NCBI RefSeq assembly: GCF_001421325.1
Contig: NZ_LMJY01000019.1
Location: 62,001 to 126,000 of the forward strand
Length of the DNA stretch: 64,000 bases
Direction: 5' to 3'
From: Novosphingobium sp. Leaf2
GTDB taxonomy: Bacteria > Pseudomonadota > Alphaproteobacteria > Sphingomonadales > Sphingomonadaceae
Shown here piece by piece: positions 1 to 9,496 of the stretch. The notes under the pieces were generated by a model. That model was not told where the DNA came from and searched no databases. It saw only the letters and a list, made by a program, of their open reading frames with translations. Each line of letters starts with the position of its first letter. The first letter of the stretch is position 1. The position numbers and the translations under genes are program-made.

Positions 1-126
1 CCGGCGGCGTACAAGGCGCAGCTCGCCAGAAAGCTGCAGGAACTGCGTGAGCGCAAGCGGAATGCGGCCCTTGCGGGCCTTCGCGGCGGCGCACGGCCTC
101 TCCCCGTCGATCCCGCTACGCCCTGA
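1..126 (+). CDS. 3' end of an unidentified upstream gene (partial)
   Basis: Reading frame 1 is open from the window edge to a TGA at 124-126 and encodes 41 residues rich in Lys, Arg, Ala and Leu, predicted helical at first and ending Pro-rich. Nothing here identifies the family. It runs in the same direction as the glycosyltransferase that starts 53 bases later, so it probably belongs to the same exopolysaccharide operon. It could be the tail of another glycosyltransferase or polysaccharide-processing protein, but that is only context. Confidence 0.45.
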   Translation, partial: PAAYKAQLARKLQELRERKRNAALAGLRGGARPLPVDPATP

Positions 127-178
127 TCTGCCCGGCGATCACACAAACTACCTCCAGTCAGTATCGGCACAACCTTGC

Positions 179-1360
179 ATGACTAACCGGTCCGACGCTT
201 ATCCCACCTCGCCCCAGTCGCTCTCCGGCTTGCGAGTCGGCCAGTTGACGGCATCGCTCTCCAGGATGGGCGGCGGGGTGTCCGAAGCCGTCGTCAAGCA
301 GGCGGAGATGATCCGCGCGCTGGGCGGTGAACCAGTGGTGTTCGCGCTCGACGACCCCCATGCGGCGCAGGACGCCGCACGGTTCGGCGACGCTGAAGTG
401 CATATCGCTCCGGTCAGCGGGCCGCGCCAGATCGGGTTTGCCCCCGCGCTTGTCGGCATGCTGGAGAAGGCGCGCCTGGACGTGCTGCATCTGCATGGCA
501 TCTGGATGTACCCGTCGCACGCCGGGGCGGCGTGGGCGCGGCGGACGGGCAGGCCCTACGTGATCAGCCCGCACGGCATGCTGGATCCCTGGATCACAGC
601 GCGCGGCCGCCTGAAGAAGACCCTGGCGCGGGCGGGCTACGAGCGGGCAAGCTGGCGCACGGCTGCCGCGATGCATGCTTTGACCGCCCGCGAAGCGCAG
701 GATATCCGCCGCGAAACGGGCCGCACGGACAGCCTGGTGATACCCAACGCCGGTCCTGCTCCGATGTCGCAGCCTGCGCACACGCGTGCCCCGACGTTCC
801 TGTATCTGGGCCGCATCCACCCCAAGAAGAACATCGACGCGTTGATTGCCGCCTGGACCCAGCGCGCCAGCGCAATGGCCGCGACCGGCGCGACGCTGGT
901 GATCGCCGGGTGGGGCGAGGATGCCCACGTGGCACACTTGCAGCAAAGCCTGTCGGGGGCCCCATCCAGCATCACGTTCGCCGGGCCGCTTTACGGCGAT
1001 GCAAAGGCGCGCGCCTATGCCGACGCGCGCTTTTTCGTGCTGCCCTCGCACAGCGAAGGGCTGCCGATGGTGGTGCTGGAGGCATGGGCGGCAGGTACGC
1101 CGGCCCTCATGACCAGCGAGTGCAACCTTCCCGAAGGCTTCGCGGCTGGCGCTGCGATCAACTGCGGGTTCGATCCTGCGGTGATCGGCGCGGCGCTGGA
1201 TACCGCACTAGCGATGCCAGATCCGCAATGGCGAACAATGTCGGACGCGGCCCTATCGCTGATGCAAGGCCGGTTCTCGGGCGAGACCGTGGCGCGGCAG
1301 TGGGCCGGCGCCTACCTCGGCCTCACAGGACGGCACGCGGAAGCGGGGATTGCCGCATGA
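179..1360 (+). CDS. GT4-family glycosyltransferase
   Basis: This 393-residue cytoplasmic enzyme is expected to add a sugar from a nucleotide donor to a lipid-linked exopolysaccharide intermediate. It has the two-Rossmann GT-B layout: an N-terminal acceptor half with a GGGVSEA loop, then a donor half beginning LYLGRIHPKKN. The family EX7E motif is visible in SEGLPMVVLEAW. The ATG at 179 is chosen because longer versions would overlap the upstream gene and lack the typical GT4 N terminus. The stop overlaps the next gene's start as ATGA, so the two are translationally coupled. The sugar transferred cannot be read from sequence. Confidence 0.88.
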   Translation: MTNRSDAYPTSPQSLSGLRVGQLTASLSRMGGGVSEAVVKQAEMIRALGGEPVVFALDDPHAAQDAARFGDAEVHIAPVSGPRQIGFAPALVGMLEKARLDVLHLHGIWMYPSHAGAAWARRTGRPYVISPHGMLDPWITARGRLKKTLARAGYERASWRTAAAMHALTAREAQDIRRETGRTDSLVIPNAGPAPMSQPAHTRAPTFLYLGRIHPKKNIDALIAAWTQRASAMAATGATLVIAGWGEDAHVAHLQQSLSGAPSSITFAGPLYGDAKARAYADARFFVLPSHSEGLPMVVLEAWAAGTPALMTSECNLPEGFAAGAAINCGFDPAVIGAALDTALAMPDPQWRTMSDAALSLMQGRFSGETVARQWAGAYLGLTGRHAEAGIAA

Positions 1361-1935
1361 GCCTGCTCGATGCCAGCAAGACCGCGCCGCTGGAAGGCGG
1401 GGCCAGCTTCTCGCTCGCCAATCGGCTTGCGCGTGTTGCCTGGGGCGTGGCGTGGCTGGTGCTGGCACGCTGGACGCCGCCGCCGCTTCATCGCTGGCGC
1501 CGGCTGATCCTGATTGCCTTCGGGGCCAAGGTTCACCCTACCGCCCGCGTCCATGCCAGCGTGACTATATGGTTGCCGGCCAACCTGGCGCTTGGCGCCC
1601 ATTGCCTGGTCGGGCCGGGTGCCCGGATATACAATCAAGGGCGCATTGAAATCGGCGCCCACACTGTCATCTCCCAAGGCGCTTATCTGTGCGCCAGTTC
1701 GCATGACGTGCGCGATCCTGCATTCCAACTGGTGCTGCGCCCGATCCGCATAGGTGAGCGGTGCTGGGTGGCCGCCGATGCCTTCGTCGGCCCGGGCGTG
1801 ACGATCAACGATCGCGCTGTCCTCGCCGCGCGTGCCGCCTTGTTCGAGGACGCCGTGGTGGACGGCATATATCGCGGCAACCCCGCCGTGCTGATCCGCG
1901 AACGCAAACTCAATCCAATGCCGTCCCGGAACTGA
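1357..1935 (+). CDS. WcaF-like hexapeptide-repeat acyltransferase
   Basis: A 192-residue protein with an N-terminal hydrophobic stretch and a left-handed beta-helix signature: repeated hexapeptide turns such as IEIGAHTVISQGA and IGERCWVAADAFVGPG, ending with the GNPAVLIRE cap usual in colanic-acid (WcaF) and maltose/galactoside acetyltransferases. It probably O-acetylates an exopolysaccharide sugar. The catalytic His lies in ASSHDVRD. It starts inside the preceding glycosyltransferase stop (ATGA), which supports a shared pathway. Acetyl as the acyl group is the family default and is not shown by the sequence. Confidence 0.85.
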   Translation: MSLLDASKTAPLEGGASFSLANRLARVAWGVAWLVLARWTPPPLHRWRRLILIAFGAKVHPTARVHASVTIWLPANLALGAHCLVGPGARIYNQGRIEIGAHTVISQGAYLCASSHDVRDPAFQLVLRPIRIGERCWVAADAFVGPGVTINDRAVLAARAALFEDAVVDGIYRGNPAVLIRERKLNPMPSRN

Positions 1936-1961
1936 CGGGTAACGCCGTCAGCCGTGCCTGG

Positions 1962-3125
1962 TCAGCGCAACACCAGTTCACCAGGACCGCCAACACCCTG
2001 CCCTGCCATCAATTCCACGCTTTGCACCGGGCAGTTTTCGTTCGGCAGCGTGAAGGCAACGTCGTCCTCCACCAGGGATTTGCTGACCATGAAACGGCTG
2101 GGATTTGCGGGATTGAGGCACTTCACACGCAAATACACGGTTGCGGCTTTGGCCCCCTTGGCGATTTTGCCGGATGACCACGTTGCGTAATGCATGCCAG
2201 GCCCGAGCCGGACGATCTTGTTTGCAAGCTGCTTCATCATCGGGTCGGTATTTTCGAAGGACAACCGGTACCGGCCATCGGAACCGCGCGCCACAGTGGA
2301 GTCTACCCCGGGCTCTTCCGGATAGCGCCATTCGAATGGCCCGGGCACGTAATCGTCCGCAGCTGAATTGAACGCCGAAGACGCAGGTTGGGCGACCTTG
2401 TTGCGAGCGCAAGCGCCATTCCACAATGCCTGTGCGGCATCGACACGGCCTGCCATCGCCAGATTGCCGGCTCTGCGTCCCATGTCGGCACAATCGAAGG
2501 TGGCGCCGCGCGCCGCCAGCCGCGCCAGCACGCTGCGCAGCACCGCCGGGTCCAGACCATTTGCCGCCCAGTCGACGAAATCGTTTACCGCCGGGGTGTA
2601 GTGCCCGATCCGGTCGACGAAGTGAGCCTGAACTTCAGGCTGCACCAGCATCGCCTTGGTAATCGTGAAGGTGCGGTTATCCTGCACCGACGTACGCCAC
2701 AAAGCTGCGAGGCGATCCGCGGCCACATCCCACATGCCGTTGTCGAAGGCCGAAGCGCCGACCACGATCTGCGGCACGGCGCTGCGCCAGCCCCGTCCCG
2801 CCGCAGCGGCGAGCGCCTCGCGGCTTAACGTGTCGTTCTGGACCCGCAGCGCCGCAAAGCCGAGATCCGCAAGGCTTTCCTCAGGCATGGGACGACGATC
2901 GACCAGCAGCCTCGCATCATCGAGCGTGCCATCATCATCGCCGGCATCCAGCGCGCTTTCAACCAGCGCCTGCTGGGCGAAATTACGGAACGGGATGGGC
3001 ACGATCCTGGCCAGCACCGGGTCACGCCGCGATTGGCGATCAAGCGCATACCCCACGGCCACAACCGCCAGGGCCGCGAGGACGGCCCACCACACAATGC
3101 GCGATGCGAGGAGGGCCGGGCGCAC
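1962..3125 (-). CDS. Membrane-anchored protein of unknown function in the polysaccharide locus
   Basis: A 387-residue protein with one N-terminal transmembrane segment (about residues 9-27, IVWWAVLAALAVVAVGYAL) followed by a large presumed periplasmic part. The first half is helical and tetratricopeptide-like, with alternating Ala/Leu-rich helices; the second half looks like a beta-rich domain. I recognise no catalytic motif or named family. It starts with GTG two bases after the BY-kinase stop on the same strand, so it is almost certainly co-transcribed with it and may be an accessory factor in polymer assembly or export. Confidence 0.75.
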   Translation of the reverse strand: MRPALLASRIVWWAVLAALAVVAVGYALDRQSRRDPVLARIVPIPFRNFAQQALVESALDAGDDDGTLDDARLLVDRRPMPEESLADLGFAALRVQNDTLSREALAAAAGRGWRSAVPQIVVGASAFDNGMWDVAADRLAALWRTSVQDNRTFTITKAMLVQPEVQAHFVDRIGHYTPAVNDFVDWAANGLDPAVLRSVLARLAARGATFDCADMGRRAGNLAMAGRVDAAQALWNGACARNKVAQPASSAFNSAADDYVPGPFEWRYPEEPGVDSTVARGSDGRYRLSFENTDPMMKQLANKIVRLGPGMHYATWSSGKIAKGAKAATVYLRVKCLNPANPSRFMVSKSLVEDDVAFTLPNENCPVQSVELMAGQGVGGPGELVLR

Positions 3126-3127
3126 GG

Positions 3128-5287
3128 TCAGACGGTCTTTTCCTCGTCCCGGCCATAGGAGTAGTAGTTGTAGCCGTAATACTCCTGCTCGCTACCCCCG
3201 CTCTTGGGGTCGAACTTGTTGAGCACGATGCCCAGGATCGGGGCATTGATCAGCTTGAGCCGGCGCAGCGCCGTCTTCACCGCGCCGCGATGGAAGCCGC
3301 TGGCATCCAGCAGGAACAGCACGCCGTCCGACAGTTTGGCGATCGCGACGGTATCGGAAAGGCCCAGCATCGGCGGACAGTCGATGATGACCGAATCGTA
3401 CATCTGCGCCAGTTCGGCGATCAATTGCCCCATCCGATCACCGCTGAGCAGAAGCGCCGGTTCGGGCGGCATCGGCAGCGCGGTCAGGTAGCTGAGGTTT
3501 TCTATGTCGGAAGGCAGCACCAGCGAGGAAACCGGCACATCGCTGACCAGCGCCTCCGTCAGACCCGGGGCTTGCGCGCCCATCCGGCGGTGCAGGGTCG
3601 GTCTGCGCAAGTCGGCGTCGATCAGCAGGATGCGGCGGCCCAGGCGCGCCATGTCTGCGGCGATGGCATAAGCACTGGTGGTCTTGCCTTCGGACTGCCC
3701 GGCGCTGGTGACGACCAGCACCTTGGGGAAGCCGTGTGTAGTGGAATACCGCAAGTTGACCACCAGCGAGTGGTAGGCCTCGCTGATCGAAGACTTGGGA
3801 TCGCCAAGGCTGTCTGCGGTCGAACCCTCTTCCTGCACAGGAATGACAGCGAGGAGCGGGAGGGCCAGCTTGCGTTCGACGTCGGAGGGAACCCGGATCG
3901 TGTCGTCGAAGGTTTCCTTGAGATACACGAACACGGCAGCGGCAAGGCATCCGAGCACGAAGGCGACCAGCAGGTTGACGAACATCTTGGGCGACGCCGG
4001 ACGGTCAGGAACTTCGGCACGGTCGATCAGCGAAATGTTGTTCGACGTGGCGCCGGCGGTGGCGCTGATCTGGTTGTAACGGGCCAGCAGCGCGTCGTAC
4101 AGCGCCCGGTTGGTGTCCGCCACGCGCTTGAGCAGGTTGTAGTGAACGCCCTGATCCTGTTCGTTCAGCGCGTTCTGCTGCAGGTTGCCGACGCGCGAAT
4201 TGAGCGAATCTTCCTTCGCCTTCACCGCTTGGTAGTTCAGGTAGATCGAACGCTTGATCGACGTACCGACGGTTTTGATCCGCCGATCGAGCTCCGCGAT
4301 CTGCGCCTTGTACGTCTTGATCGTGGGGTAATCTTCGAGATGGCGGGTGCGTTCGTTGGCGAGCGAGCCTTCCAGCGCCGCTTTCTGCTTCAGCAGGTCT
4401 TGCACCACCGGATTGGCTTGCACTTGTGGGATATTGAGCAACGGCTCATTGGCGATGGTGCGCCAGGCGTCTTCGGCGGCAATGCGATCGGTCGTTGCGC
4501 TACCTGCCGAGCCGTTGGTCTGAACCAGCGCTTCATTGGTGACGGACAGCGTTGAATCCGAATTGGCCGCGCCACCCTGGCCCGCCACGCGGATCAAGCC
4601 GGCAGCGCGCGAGTACCGATTGAGGTCGCGCTCGGAATTTTCCAGGCGCGCGCGCGTTTCCTCAAGCTGCGACATGAGGAATTCGCGTGCATAGGCGGAA
4701 CTTTCGAACTTCTGGTTGAGGTTCGCCTGAATGAAGTTTTCCGCATACAGATCCGCCAGCTTCGCGGAGTAGCCAGGGTCACGGCTGGTAATGCTGATGC
4801 TGACAATGCGGCTGTTGGTGGGCAGGTTTACGGTGAGCGCGTTGGACAGCAGGTCGACCGCCTGCTTCATGCGCGCTGCAGCATTGCCCTGCGCGGTCTG
4901 ACTGCCACCAAGTGCGTTGAAAAAGCGCGGGTCGTTTACCAGCTTGCCGCTGGCGATGACACGCTGCGCGAGGGACCTACCCTTGAGGATGTCAACCTGG
5001 GTCTGCAGAAACCTGTCGGCGTCAAAGGATTCGTTGCCGCCAGAAACATCGCTGCCCTGGATGATCTCGTCCGCCTGCTGGTTCACCAGCACGCGCGAGA
5101 AGGCAACGTACTGCGGCGTGATCATCAGCGTCAGCACGATGCCCGCAACGATCGCCGCGCCGATGATGGCCAACACCCATTTCAGGTTACGGCGCAGCGC
5201 CGCGATGACCGCACGCAGATCGAAACCAAGCCCCGAGGCGCTGGCGTCATCATCCAGATCGTAGATGAGGCTCGCCTCATGATCCAT
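3128..5287 (-). CDS. GumC/Wzc-type polysaccharide co-polymerase with BY-kinase domain
   Basis: This inner-membrane protein (719 residues from the chosen start) controls polymer chain length and autophosphorylates on tyrosine. It has an N-terminal transmembrane segment, a Wzz domain, a long periplasmic coiled coil, a second transmembrane segment and a cytoplasmic kinase. The kinase shows Walker A GQSEGKTT (about 530-537), Walker A' ILLIDADLRRP and Walker B VIIDCPP, then a C-terminal cluster of six tyrosines (EYYGYNYYSY). ATG 5287 has AGGGA six bases upstream; starts at 5332 or 5320 would add up to 15 residues. The Wza partner is encoded separately at 8673. Confidence 0.92.
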   Translation of the reverse strand: MDHEASLIYDLDDDASASGLGFDLRAVIAALRRNLKWVLAIIGAAIVAGIVLTLMITPQYVAFSRVLVNQQADEIIQGSDVSGGNESFDADRFLQTQVDILKGRSLAQRVIASGKLVNDPRFFNALGGSQTAQGNAAARMKQAVDLLSNALTVNLPTNSRIVSISITSRDPGYSAKLADLYAENFIQANLNQKFESSAYAREFLMSQLEETRARLENSERDLNRYSRAAGLIRVAGQGGAANSDSTLSVTNEALVQTNGSAGSATTDRIAAEDAWRTIANEPLLNIPQVQANPVVQDLLKQKAALEGSLANERTRHLEDYPTIKTYKAQIAELDRRIKTVGTSIKRSIYLNYQAVKAKEDSLNSRVGNLQQNALNEQDQGVHYNLLKRVADTNRALYDALLARYNQISATAGATSNNISLIDRAEVPDRPASPKMFVNLLVAFVLGCLAAAVFVYLKETFDDTIRVPSDVERKLALPLLAVIPVQEEGSTADSLGDPKSSISEAYHSLVVNLRYSTTHGFPKVLVVTSAGQSEGKTTSAYAIAADMARLGRRILLIDADLRRPTLHRRMGAQAPGLTEALVSDVPVSSLVLPSDIENLSYLTALPMPPEPALLLSGDRMGQLIAELAQMYDSVIIDCPPMLGLSDTVAIAKLSDGVLFLLDASGFHRGAVKTALRRLKLINAPILGIVLNKFDPKSGGSEQEYYGYNYYSYGRDEEKTV

Positions 5288-5433
5288 CGTCTGTCCCTGC
5301 AACTGCTGTTCCACCCTCATTGTACCATTCATCCAGAACCTAAATCGCCGTCACCGGCAACAGGATCGGCACTGTCACGGACAGCATCGCCGTACCAAAA
5401 CAACGCACGTTTCCGATGAACCCGCCCCTTGCC

Positions 5434-6801
5434 TCAAGCCCTGTTACCACCGCGCACCAAACTATCCGAACCGGAACTTTTACCTGCAGACCGGCTCTTG
5501 CCGATGAGGATCGCGACGAGCATCGCTGCCAAGCACAGTATCGTCTGGTTTCTCAATGGATAGTCCAGAACGGATTGAAAAGCGATACAGCACAGCATGA
5601 TCGCGGCGGCCGAGCGACCCGGACTGTCCCGGCCGGCCAGCGCGCGAAACGTGGTGGCACCAAGCCAGCCCAGCCATGCCAGCGTCAGCGCCACGCCGAA
5701 AATGCCGGATTCCACTGCCTGCTCAAGCAGTTCGTCATGCGCCCGGCCTGCACGCGTGGGTTCCAGATATTCGATTGATTCGTCGATCTGGAACACTTCG
5801 TCAAACGTGCCCACACCCGCGCCCACCGGCCAGAACCGTTTGGCCGAAGAGATGGTGTCGTCCCAGATCCAGAGCCTGACGGCCTGCAGATCGTCAAAAC
5901 GCGCAACCGCGTTGTGGATGCGATCGTTGCCTTGCACCAGCAGGCCGACGCCGGTGACGATCACCAGGAACGCCGGCGCGAGCACCAGCAGGATGGCCCG
6001 CGGCTGTCGAGCCGTGGCTGCACGCAAGCTCGGCAAGGCGCGGGATGCGAGATACAGAAGCGGGATAAGCATCAGCGCCATGGCCGAGCGGGAATGGCTG
6101 AGGATGATGGCGAAGCAGAACACTGCCCCCAGACCTATGCCCGCGATCGTGGCAGGGTTAAGGAACCTGCCGCGGTCGAACCGGCCGCGCGATATCAGCG
6201 CGGTCAGCGCCAACACCAGGAACAGGCCGCTGGTGTTGCGGTTGGCAAAGGTTCCGAACAATTCGCTGCTGCCGATGTCTTCGGCGTAGATCATTCCCGC
6301 CGTGCCGCCTGATGCAAGTTGCACCCCGCCCAGCAAAACGACGAGCACACCGCCCAGAACCACGAGCATCAGCATCTGGTCTCGCTTTTCCGTCACGCGC
6401 AACGCCAGAAGCAGTACGGTAATCGGTGCGATCAACCCAAGGAATCCCACGATCGTGCGGGCAGGCGAGACACTGATGGGGCGCCAGGACTGTGCCTGAC
6501 CGATCAGCGCCAAGGCTTCTTTTTCCAGCCCACGGCCCGGAAGCGCTTGCCAGATCGCTGGCGGCAGCGGAACGAGCTGCACCAACGGGACGGCCAGCGT
6601 CAGCGCCAGCAGAATGGTAAGGGGACGCGACGCGCGCCACAGGACAGCGCCGATTGCAGGGCCGTTCCAGGCCAGCAGGCCGATTGCCGCCAACTGCACC
6701 GCGAGGTTCCCACCCGCGGCACCGACACCTCCGCCGCCCGCCGCGAGCGCAACTGCCAGCAAGAAAGCCAACTGAAGGAACAAAGGCGATGGCGCGCGCA
6801 T
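5434..6801 (-). CDS. O-antigen ligase/Wzy-like membrane protein
   Basis: A 455-residue integral membrane protein with about ten hydrophobic segments and one larger periplasmic loop. The conserved-looking loop contains WPVGAGVGTFDEVF followed by EYLEPTRAGRAHDELLEQ, the RAHN/HNxxLE-like signature of the Wzy_C (PF04932) family. It should polymerise or ligate polysaccharide repeat units at the periplasmic face. ATG 6801 is preferred because it starts just before the first hydrophobic helix; an upstream start would add 43 atypical residues. Whether it is a polymerase or a ligase cannot be decided from sequence alone. Confidence 0.85.
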   Translation of the reverse strand: MRAPSPLFLQLAFLLAVALAAGGGGVGAAGGNLAVQLAAIGLLAWNGPAIGAVLWRASRPLTILLALTLAVPLVQLVPLPPAIWQALPGRGLEKEALALIGQAQSWRPISVSPARTIVGFLGLIAPITVLLLALRVTEKRDQMLMLVVLGGVLVVLLGGVQLASGGTAGMIYAEDIGSSELFGTFANRNTSGLFLVLALTALISRGRFDRGRFLNPATIAGIGLGAVFCFAIILSHSRSAMALMLIPLLYLASRALPSLRAATARQPRAILLVLAPAFLVIVTGVGLLVQGNDRIHNAVARFDDLQAVRLWIWDDTISSAKRFWPVGAGVGTFDEVFQIDESIEYLEPTRAGRAHDELLEQAVESGIFGVALTLAWLGWLGATTFRALAGRDSPGRSAAAIMLCCIAFQSVLDYPLRNQTILCLAAMLVAILIGKSRSAGKSSGSDSLVRGGNRA

Positions 6802-6948
6802 GGACCGCCTGTAGCCCGGAGCAGCGGAAACCTGGTTCCCAGCGTTCAAAAGCGCGCTCCCGTAAGTGCCAAGGCGGGTGATCACTAAACCGGAGCCTGG
6901 CACCGGAAAACCCCAACGTGACCAGAGCAAACTACGCCGGACACGTCA

Positions 6949-6982
6949 ACGCCCGCAGACAGCATTAGCTGTCTGCGGGCGT
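6949..6982 (-). terminator. Hairpin downstream of the small exported protein gene
   Basis: A perfect 15-bp inverted repeat (arms 6949-6963 and 6968-6982) closes a 4-base ATTA loop, 24 bases past the stop of the gene at 7007. It is strong enough to act as a terminator in either direction, although no long T tract follows. It would separate that gene from the ligase gene that begins at 6801. Confidence 0.65.
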
Positions 6983-7006
6983 AAACTTAACGAACCCGTC
7001 GTTGGC

Positions 7007-7279
7007 TTAGTTAGAGCCGTTCGACTTGTTGTTATTGTCGTCCGCAATGATCACTGCACCGCCGACAAGAGTGGCAGCCGCAAGGGCGCCAACGATTGCG
7101 GTGGATGTGCCATCGAGGTTTTCGTTCGAACGCACCTTGGTGGAGCGACGCGAACCGAAGTCCGAAAGTTTGCCGGCCGAAACGACCGAACCAGCTGCTG
7201 CCGTGCCTGCCTGAGCAGCCACGGGAGCAACGACTAGACCTACGGCGGTAGCGGCCGAGAGCAGATTGCTGAGCTTCAT
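7007..7279 (-). CDS. Small exported protein of unknown function
   Basis: A 90-residue protein with a clear signal peptide (MKLSNLLSAATAVGLVVAPV, cleavage likely after AAQA), a short polar middle and one further hydrophobic segment (about 61-78), ending in a polar Asn/Ser tail. Similar tiny two-helix proteins are often seen beside polysaccharide genes in sphingomonads; that is recollection rather than a database result. The gene stands alone, with a strong hairpin downstream and an AT-rich leader upstream. Function unknown; a role in export or surface attachment is a guess. Confidence 0.7.
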   Translation of the reverse strand: MKLSNLLSAATAVGLVVAPVAAQAGTAAAGSVVSAGKLSDFGSRRSTKVRSNENLDGTSTAIVGALAAATLVGGAVIIADDNNNKSNGSN

Positions 7280-7491
7280 GTTGCCTCCTGAAAGACGCGG
7301 ATAGATTGATACGCCGTTCGGTTATATCGCACTGCACAATGAAACGCAATCCAAATTCCGTATATTCCCTTAGGAAATAAACGCGTTAGATTCCCGCAGC
7401 CTACTTCGTCTTTTAGGCCTATAGTTTGCGGGTGGCATCAAGTCATCTGAATACAAAAATGCGAATCGCGTTAATTGCCGGAGTGGCCTTA

Positions 7492-8403
7492 ATGAAAACA
7501 TCGGGTCTGGCGTTGTGCGCGGTTGCGCTCGTTGTCGCGCCAGTGCGGGCGCCGGCGCAGGAGTGGCCGCTCAATTTGCGGACGCAGATGATTCGCATGG
7601 CGTCGGTAGGGTACCGCCTATCGATCGCCGCCGCTCCGCTGTGCGGCAAAAAAGGCTCCCAGACCGGCCTGTTGATCGACGCTCTGGCGGCCTACAGCCC
7701 GCAGGATCGACCGCTCGTGCGCAGCCTGCTACATTTTTCGGACCTGCCGCAAATCGCCGGGGTCGCGCCCGGCAGCCCTGCCGCTGGTGCAGGTATTCAG
7801 CCAGACGATCAAATCATGGCTATCGACGGCCGCGCCGTCTCAGCCATTCAGGCGGCCTCGCGCACGCCCGATCTGATTGCCGACGAGTTGGACGAGCAGC
7901 TAACCGCAGCCCCGGCAGGCGCTGCCGTGCATCTTGAGCTGAAGCGCGACGGCAAGATCATGTCCGTAGATTTGCGCCCCGCCCAAGGCTGCGCAGCGCG
8001 GTTCGTGGTAAAGACCGACAAGGGAATCGAAGCGTTCAGCGACGCACGCAATGTCGGTCTTGGCGCAAAGCTCATCGCCTTCACGCAGAGCGACGACGAA
8101 CTGGCGATGGTGGCGGGGCATGAACTGGCGCACATCATCTATCGCGACGCCTCTACCCGCAGCCGCTTGCGCCAGCGCGACAAAGAGGATCGTGCCGATA
8201 TTCTGGGCGCGTCGCTGGCCAGATGCGCCGGCTACGACCTGAAGCGCGCGCTGGCGTTCTGGCCGCGATACGACAAACAGAACTGGTTGCGCTTCTTCCG
8301 CGACGCTGCCCACCGGCCGGTGAAAGACCGCGTTGCCCTGATCGAAGCCCGTTCGCTGGCGGGCCCCTGCCCTCCTGAACTGCAGCCAGCGCCAGACACG
8401 TGA
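7492..8403 (+). CDS. Secreted PDZ-containing M48-type metalloprotease
   Basis: A 303-residue exported protein. It begins with a signal peptide (MKTSGLALCAVALVVAPV, ending near RAPAQ). A PDZ-like domain follows (GVAPGSPAAGAGIQPDDQI), then a zinc-protease core with HELAH as HExxH and a downstream KEDRADILG segment that would supply the third ligand. It probably acts in the periplasm or at the membrane on envelope or secreted proteins. ATG 7492 is chosen because GGAG lies about ten bases upstream; ATG 7459 is possible. Its position between polysaccharide genes hints at a role in processing that system, unproven. Confidence 0.83.
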   Translation: MKTSGLALCAVALVVAPVRAPAQEWPLNLRTQMIRMASVGYRLSIAAAPLCGKKGSQTGLLIDALAAYSPQDRPLVRSLLHFSDLPQIAGVAPGSPAAGAGIQPDDQIMAIDGRAVSAIQAASRTPDLIADELDEQLTAAPAGAAVHLELKRDGKIMSVDLRPAQGCAARFVVKTDKGIEAFSDARNVGLGAKLIAFTQSDDELAMVAGHELAHIIYRDASTRSRLRQRDKEDRADILGASLARCAGYDLKRALAFWPRYDKQNWLRFFRDAAHRPVKDRVALIEARSLAGPCPPELQPAPDT

Positions 8404-8672
8404 GCCGCCTGCAGCACGCCTGTGCGCTATAGCCCTTCACAAAATGCCTCTACGGCACTACCGCGTTGCAATGTGCGATGCAGGGTCCGTGCAACATCGT
8501 GTGTCAGTTCGTGCTTGAACGACTTTAGGCGTTGAGGCTTGATATTGGGACGGGGTTGATGGCATCCAATCGCACACGTTACCGCAAGTTCCGAACTGGG
8601 CACTGGCGTTGGTTCATGCGGTTGCCGGCCGCTTGAATCTGCTATGGTTCACGTCAGGGGAGACGTCCGATA

Positions 8673-9383
8673 GTGCTTCGATATTCCAGGCTTCGCAGCT
8701 TTTCAGTCCTGCTTGCAGCCGCGACCGCCATGGCCGGATGCACGTCGACGACGCCAAATCCAAACCTGCCGCAAGGGGCCGCCGCTTATGACGTGATTCC
8801 GGCCAAGGCGCCATCACCCGCAAATTACGTTATCGCGCCCAGTGACGTACTGAACGTCAACGTGTTCGGCGAAGACGGGCTGAGCAATCCGCAGGTCCGC
8901 GTCGATGAAGCGGGATATGTGCAGTTGCCGCTGGTGGGGCAGATCAAGGCTGCAGGCATGACCGCGCCGGAACTGTCGAGCCAGATCGCCACCAAGCTGG
9001 GCAGCCGCTACCTCATCGACCCCCAGGTCACCGTGGCTGTTACGGAGCCGGCCAAGCGGATCGTGTCGGTGGAAGGCGAAGTGAAAACGCCCGGCGTTTA
9101 TGAAATCGACAACAACTTCACCCTGCTCTCAGCCATTGCGCGGGCGCAAAGCCCGACGCAGACCGCGCGGTTGAGCGAAGTGATCATCTTTCGCACCATC
9201 GACGGCAAGCGAATGGCGGCGCGGTTCAATCTGAAGGACATCCGCAGCGGCATTGCGCCCGATCCCGAAGTGCTGAACGGCGACGTTATCACTGTAGGCC
9301 TTTCGGGCATCAAGCAGACGTGGCAGGATATCCTGCGGGCTGCGCCGATCTTCAACGCCTTCGTGCTGCTCAGCTCAAACTGA
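8673..9383 (+). CDS. Wza-like polysaccharide export lipoprotein
   Basis: A 236-residue outer-membrane exporter subunit. The N-terminal signal ends in a lipobox (AMAGC), then a Poly_export domain (NYVIAPSDVLNVNVFGED) and a SLBB-type domain (VSVEGEVKTPGVYEIDN). It should form the periplasm-to-surface channel with the GumC/Wzc protein encoded at 3128. The start is GTG at 8673, supported by AGGGGAG about ten bases upstream. It is smaller than E. coli Wza, closer to the GumB/KpsD-short class. Preceded by a roughly 270-base non-coding leader that presumably carries its promoter. Confidence 0.9.
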   Translation: MLRYSRLRSFSVLLAAATAMAGCTSTTPNPNLPQGAAAYDVIPAKAPSPANYVIAPSDVLNVNVFGEDGLSNPQVRVDEAGYVQLPLVGQIKAAGMTAPELSSQIATKLGSRYLIDPQVTVAVTEPAKRIVSVEGEVKTPGVYEIDNNFTLLSAIARAQSPTQTARLSEVIIFRTIDGKRMAARFNLKDIRSGIAPDPEVLNGDVITVGLSGIKQTWQDILRAAPIFNAFVLLSSN

Positions 9384-9496
9384 CGCAGGTCTTGCCGATC
9401 GCCTCCGGAGCCGACGGCGCAAGCCGCAGCAGGCGGACGGTCGGCCAAGCGGATTTAACGGCACGCGCATCACATGCCGGTTGAACGAGGTTACGC

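Noticed and set aside
3104..4555. Long plus-strand open frame opposite the BY-kinase gene
   Set aside because: It is the antisense image of a clearly functional gene; GC-rich coding DNA gives long opposite-strand frames.
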